DNA of 64,000 nt, from the NCBI GenBank assembly GCA_020061465.1, contig JAGUYG010000051.1, positions 1 through 64,000 of the forward strand, given 5' to 3'. The position numbers were made by a program, and so were the translations under genes. Position 1 is the stretch's first letter, and the number at the start of each line of letters is the position of its first letter. This document shows positions 61,149 to 64,000 of the stretch, one piece after another. This stretch comes from Ignavibacteriales bacterium (GTDB taxonomy: Bacteria > Bacteroidota > Ignavibacteria > Ignavibacteriales > Ignavibacteriaceae). The notes beneath the pieces are model-generated. The model was not told the DNA's origin, did no database searches, and saw only the letters and a list, made by a program, of their open reading frames with translations.

Positions 61149-62089
61149 ATAACGGAACAATTAAAGTAACCGCTGTATTCGTAATGATCTGTTTATTGTG
61201 GGGTTCTACCTGGCTGGCAATTCGTGTCGGGCTTGAATCTCTAACTCCTATGATTTCAGCCGGCATCCGATTTTTAATTGCGTCTCTGCTTATTCTTCTT
61301 ATTATGAAATTCAGAAATATTAAACCTCAATCGGATAAAACAGCCTATCGATTATACTTCGTAATGGGAATATTCTCTTTTGTAATCCCTTTCGGGCTTG
61401 TTTATTGGGCAGAGCAGTTTGTTCCATCGGGTTTAGCTTCGGTTCTTTTTGCAGTTTACCCGTTCTTCGTTGCTATTTTTTCCTTCTTTGTTTTTAAGAA
61501 TGATAAGATAGGATTAAATAAAATGATTGGAATTGTTGCGGGATTTACCGGAATTGTGATTATTTTTTCCGAAAGTTTTGACTGGAACTTTTCAGATTAT
61601 TTTCTGGGGATGCTTGCGATTGTTTTAAGCGGCACAATGCAGGCAGCAATTGCTGTTTCGATAAAAAAATTTGGCGGACATTTACACCCCCTTTCAATGA
61701 ATTTTGTACCGATGCTCCTTGCCGCAATTTTAATGCTGCTTATCGGTGTTTTGATTGAGGATAAATCAAGGTTAGTTTTTGATTTTAATGCAGCAGCCTC
61801 AGTATTGTATTTGGGAGTTTTTGGCAGTGTCTTCACATTTACGGGGTACTATTGGCTTCTGAAGAGAATAAACATTATTGTGCTGTCGCTTGTGGCTTTT
61901 ATAACGCCTATCATAGCGCTGCTATTGGGGTGGATTTTTTATAATGAGCAATTAACATTTCGTCATTTGGTGGGAAGTATGCTGGTCTTATTCGGTTTGT
62001 TAAGTGCTAACATCGGCGGAAGAGAGCAGATTAAAAAATTATTGAATTTTAGAAATTACCGTTTTACAGGCGTTAGAAAAGAAAGTTAA
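61145..62089 (+). CDS. EamA (DMT superfamily) transporter
   Basis: The 314-residue protein has ten hydrophobic helices in two EamA repeats, starting VFVMICLLWGSTWLAIRVGL, with IPFGLVYWAEQFVPSGLASVLFA and a second half ending FVTPIIALLLGWIFYNEQL-like sequence. It probably exports or imports a small metabolite; the substrate is unknown. A short basic tail follows the last helix. Confidence 0.9.
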   Translation: MNNGTIKVTAVFVMICLLWGSTWLAIRVGLESLTPMISAGIRFLIASLLILLIMKFRNIKPQSDKTAYRLYFVMGIFSFVIPFGLVYWAEQFVPSGLASVLFAVYPFFVAIFSFFVFKNDKIGLNKMIGIVAGFTGIVIIFSESFDWNFSDYFLGMLAIVLSGTMQAAIAVSIKKFGGHLHPLSMNFVPMLLAAILMLLIGVLIEDKSRLVFDFNAAASVLYLGVFGSVFTFTGYYWLLKRINIIVLSLVAFITPIIALLLGWIFYNEQLTFRHLVGSMLVLFGLLSANIGGREQIKKLLNFRNYRFTGVRKES

Positions 62090-62094
62090 GTCAG

Positions 62095-62472
62095 ATGGTT
62101 AACATTATCAGAATAAAAAAAGCAACGTTTTATGCTTATCATGGAGTGCTGTCCGAAGAGCAGAGCGTAGGCGGAAAGTTTGAAGCCGACGTTGATATCT
62201 ATACCGATTTTTCTGAGGCTGCGCGGAAAGACAGTCTAAAGCAAACAATCGATTATGACAAGGTATATAAATTCATGTATCAGCTTGTTCTTGAGCAAAA
62301 GTATTATCTTATTGAAGCGCTTGCAATGAAAGTAGCCGACGAATTATTAAAGAAATTTTCACAAGTAACTAAAGTTGCCGTTCGCGTTCGAAAAAATAAT
62401 CCGCCCTTAGGCGGCGTGGTTGATTGTGTGGAAGTTGAAGTAATTAAAGAACGCTCTGATTTAACCGATTAA
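62095..62472 (+). CDS. folB: Dihydroneopterin aldolase
   Basis: The 125-residue protein has IIRIKKATFYAYHGVLSEEQSVGGKF, DYDKVYKFMYQLV, LIEALAMKVADELL and KNNPPLGGVVDCVEVEV, with the active-site Tyr/Glu/Lys pattern. It acts in folate synthesis ahead of FolK, whose gene follows. Confidence 0.94.
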   Translation: MVNIIRIKKATFYAYHGVLSEEQSVGGKFEADVDIYTDFSEAARKDSLKQTIDYDKVYKFMYQLVLEQKYYLIEALAMKVADELLKKFSQVTKVAVRVRKNNPPLGGVVDCVEVEVIKERSDLTD

Positions 62473-62491
62473 AAAATCCAAGGCAAATAAA

Positions 62492-62989
62492 ATTAATAAC
62501 ACTGCATACATCGGCTTGGGATCAAATATCGGCGATCGAATTGGGTTTATTCGGAATGCCGTTGAGGAAATTCGAAAGGATGTTCATTGTAAGGTAAAGT
62601 TAGTTTCTGCAGTGTACGAAACTGCTCCATATGGTAATTCAAAGCAGCCAAATTTTTATAACGCAGTAATCATGATCTCAACAAACTATACTTTAGAAGA
62701 GCTGTTTTCCTTCCTTAAAGGAATCGAATTAAAATTGGGGCGGAAGGATTCTGTTAGGTGGGGACCACGCGAGATTGATCTTGATATTTTATTTTTCGAT
62801 GAGATAATTTATTCCGAAAATAATTTAAAAGTACCTCATCCTGGTGTTCATTTGAGAGATTTTGTATTAGTACCGCTGGTTGAAATAGCGCCGAATCTGA
62901 TTCACCCTGAATTAAAAGAAAAAATTATTGATATTTGTAAAAGAAATTCTGAAAAAAATGTAATTCAAAAGCTTTCTGAAAAAATTTAA
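62492..62989 (+). CDS. folK: HPPK (folate pyrophosphokinase), probable ATT start
   Basis: The first strand of HPPK (YIGLGSNIGDR) is split if translation begins at the first TTG (62516). Extending upstream in frame gives INNTAYIGLGSN, with ATT at 62492 the only plausible initiator and AAGG 8 bases before it. The 165-residue product has ETAPYGNSKQPNFYNAV, WGPREIDLDILFF (metal-binding DLD) and VPHPGVHLRDFVLVPL. It phosphorylates 6-hydroxymethyl-dihydropterin. It lies after folB by 19 bases. Confidence 0.9.
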   Translation: MNNTAYIGLGSNIGDRIGFIRNAVEEIRKDVHCKVKLVSAVYETAPYGNSKQPNFYNAVIMISTNYTLEELFSFLKGIELKLGRKDSVRWGPREIDLDILFFDEIIYSENNLKVPHPGVHLRDFVLVPLVEIAPNLIHPELKEKIIDICKRNSEKNVIQKLSEKI

Positions 62990-62995
62990 AATAAA

Positions 62996-63667
62996 TTGAG
63001 TAAAAGCTTGAAGGTAAATGCCGAAGTAAAATACATTGCAATAGAAGGGGTAATCGGAGTAGGAAAAACCACCTTGGCAAAAAAAATAAAAGATAGTCTT
63101 AACGCACAAATTATCCTCGAGCAATTCGAAGTAAATCCGTTCCTTGAAAATTTTTATGCAGATAGAAAAAGATATGCTTTTCAAACACAAATGTTTTTTT
63201 TGATAAACAGATACAAGCAGCAGCAAGAATTAAATCAGGAAAATCTATTTACAGAGTATATTGTGTCAGATTATATTTTTGAGAAAGACAGAATTTTTGC
63301 CTATCTGAATTTAAACGGCGAAGAGCTTAAGCTGTACGAGAGTCTCTTCCCGCTGCTGGCGCGTAATCTGCGAAAACCCGATTTAGTGCTTTACTTACAA
63401 TCTTCTGTTGAAAGACTAATGTACAATATCCGGAAAAGAAGCCGTAAGATAGAGCGAAACCTGACGCGCAGTTATATTGAAGAATTAAGCGAGGCTTACA
63501 ATCATTATTTTTTTAGATATAACTCAACCCCGCTATTAATTGTTAATTCCTCTGAAATTGATTTTGTGCACAGCGAGGATGATTTTGATGAGTTATTTAA
63601 ACAAATATTCAGAGAAGACAGAGCCGTTACTGAATATTTCAAACCGGAATCCAAGAGGTTAGAATGA
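62996..63667 (+). CDS. Deoxynucleoside kinase (dNK/dGK family)
   Basis: The 223-residue protein starts at TTG, 6 bases after folK. It has IAIEGVIGVGKTTLAKKI (P-loop at 18-25), EQFEVNPFLENFY, FFLINRYKQQQEL, DYIFEKDRIFAYLNL and VLYLQSSVERLMYNIRKRSRKIER (lid). It phosphorylates deoxyadenosine, deoxyguanosine or deoxycytidine for salvage. folK-dNK neighbours are common in Bacteroidota. Confidence 0.9.
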   Translation: MSKSLKVNAEVKYIAIEGVIGVGKTTLAKKIKDSLNAQIILEQFEVNPFLENFYADRKRYAFQTQMFFLINRYKQQQELNQENLFTEYIVSDYIFEKDRIFAYLNLNGEELKLYESLFPLLARNLRKPDLVLYLQSSVERLMYNIRKRSRKIERNLTRSYIEELSEAYNHYFFRYNSTPLLIVNSSEIDFVHSEDDFDELFKQIFREDRAVTEYFKPESKRLE

Positions 63668-63867
63668 ACATTTTAAGAATTATTTTATTCTTTATTCTTT
63701 TCTTTATAATATTTAAAGCAATTAGACTTATACTTCGAATGATACGGGGACATGGGGAAGTTGATAAATCTTTTCGCAAAAGTTCAAAAATCCGCAGCAA
63801 GTTCAAAAATGCCGAAGAAGTATCTTTTACGGAAATAAAAGACAAATCCGAAAGCGATAAGAAATAA
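63664..63867 (+). CDS. Small membrane protein (DUF4834-like)
   Basis: The 67-residue protein has one N-terminal membrane helix (about 3-26) with aromatic and isoleucine residues, then a basic and polar tail (RKSSKIRSKFKNAEEVSFTE). It overlaps the kinase gene by 4 bases. Length and pattern fit DUF4834 proteins, known from Bacteroidota; function unknown. Confidence 0.65.
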   Translation: MNILRIILFFILFFIIFKAIRLILRMIRGHGEVDKSFRKSSKIRSKFKNAEEVSFTEIKDKSESDKK

Positions 63868-63878
63868 ATTTCCAGCTC

Positions 63879-64000
63879 ATGGCAAAAAAAAACTTTTTAT
63901 CGAATATTCTATACAAGATATTTCAAAAACTATTTGGCACCGTTGAAGATAAAGACCTGTCGCTATCCAACCCGCAAAAATTTTTAATTGTAAGACAGCA
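63879..64000 (+). CDS. Start of a family 9 glycosyltransferase (partial)
   Basis: An ATG at 63879 opens a frame running off the window. Its first 41 residues end LSLSNPQKFLIVRQ, the entry into the first strand of GT9 heptosyltransferases (LIVRQHNQLGD). The rest is outside. It would add heptose-like sugars to lipopolysaccharide. Confidence 0.55.
   Translation, partial: MAKKNFLSNILYKIFQKLFGTVEDKDLSLSNPQKFLIVRQ

Overview
The window is AT-rich and reads as chromosome from a member of the Bacteroidota/Chlorobiota group, most likely the class Ignavibacteria. The signs are secreted proteins ending in a type IX secretion (T9SS) sorting domain with the NYPNPFNP motif, a PorV-family outer-membrane protein, a SusC-like TonB receptor, promoters of the TTG-N19/20-TAnnTTT type, weak ribosome binding sites and many TTG, GTG and possibly ATT starts. 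No complete mobile element, rRNA or CRISPR array is visible.

Layout. (1) 1-2300 holds accessory debris: the tail of an ORF6N protein, the tail of a DUF5131 protein and an intact OLD-family nuclease. (2) 2315-8184 is a branched-chain amino-acid (Liv) ABC transporter operon. Its binding-protein gene is truncated, and three of its four cistron junctions carry foreign small genes: an unnamed relic, a four-helix-bundle (23S IVS-type) gene plus hicBA, and higBA. (3) 8.2-15 kb carries dapF, a small ABM-like protein, a decayed outer-membrane barrel, a PHP-domain protein, a tRNA-Arg(CCG) with extra sequence in its D- and T-loops, a TPR protein and an FG-GAP protein with a T9SS tail. (4) 15-19.5 kb is one very large SF1 helicase with a ParE/RelE-like N-terminus and a long TPR array. 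(5) 20-27.5 kb is a TonB receptor / secreted protein / PorV operon. (6) 27.6-39.5 kb is housekeeping: efp-accB-accC, gcvH, guaA, a TPR and LpoA-like pair, radC, a lipoprotein/LysM pair, phoH, mazG and ridA. (7) 39.8-42.9 kb has two T9SS-tailed proteins, the second with three copies of an apparently undescribed CxxC module. (8) 43.0-51.9 kb, minus strand, is the trp operon in transcription order trpL-E-G-D-C-F-aroF-B-mntA-hepT-A. It has a leader peptide with three adjacent Trp codons, an attenuator, and a HEPN/MNT toxin-antitoxin pair between trpB and trpA. (9) 52-64 kb is housekeeping: a LytR_C protein, rsfS, argS, comF, a VWA-like membrane protein, phzF, surE, a YfiH-like protein, an EamA transporter, folB, folK, a deoxynucleoside kinase, a DUF4834-like protein and the start of a family 9 glycosyltransferase.

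The most notable themes are: toxin-antitoxin genes nested inside biosynthetic and transport operons at cistron junctions; a classical ribosome-controlled trp attenuator read from a nearly leaderless leader peptide; the helicase-TPR giant; the tRNA-Arg with loop insertions; and the triple-CxxC secreted protein. All functional calls come from reading motifs and recalled family features; no database search was run.
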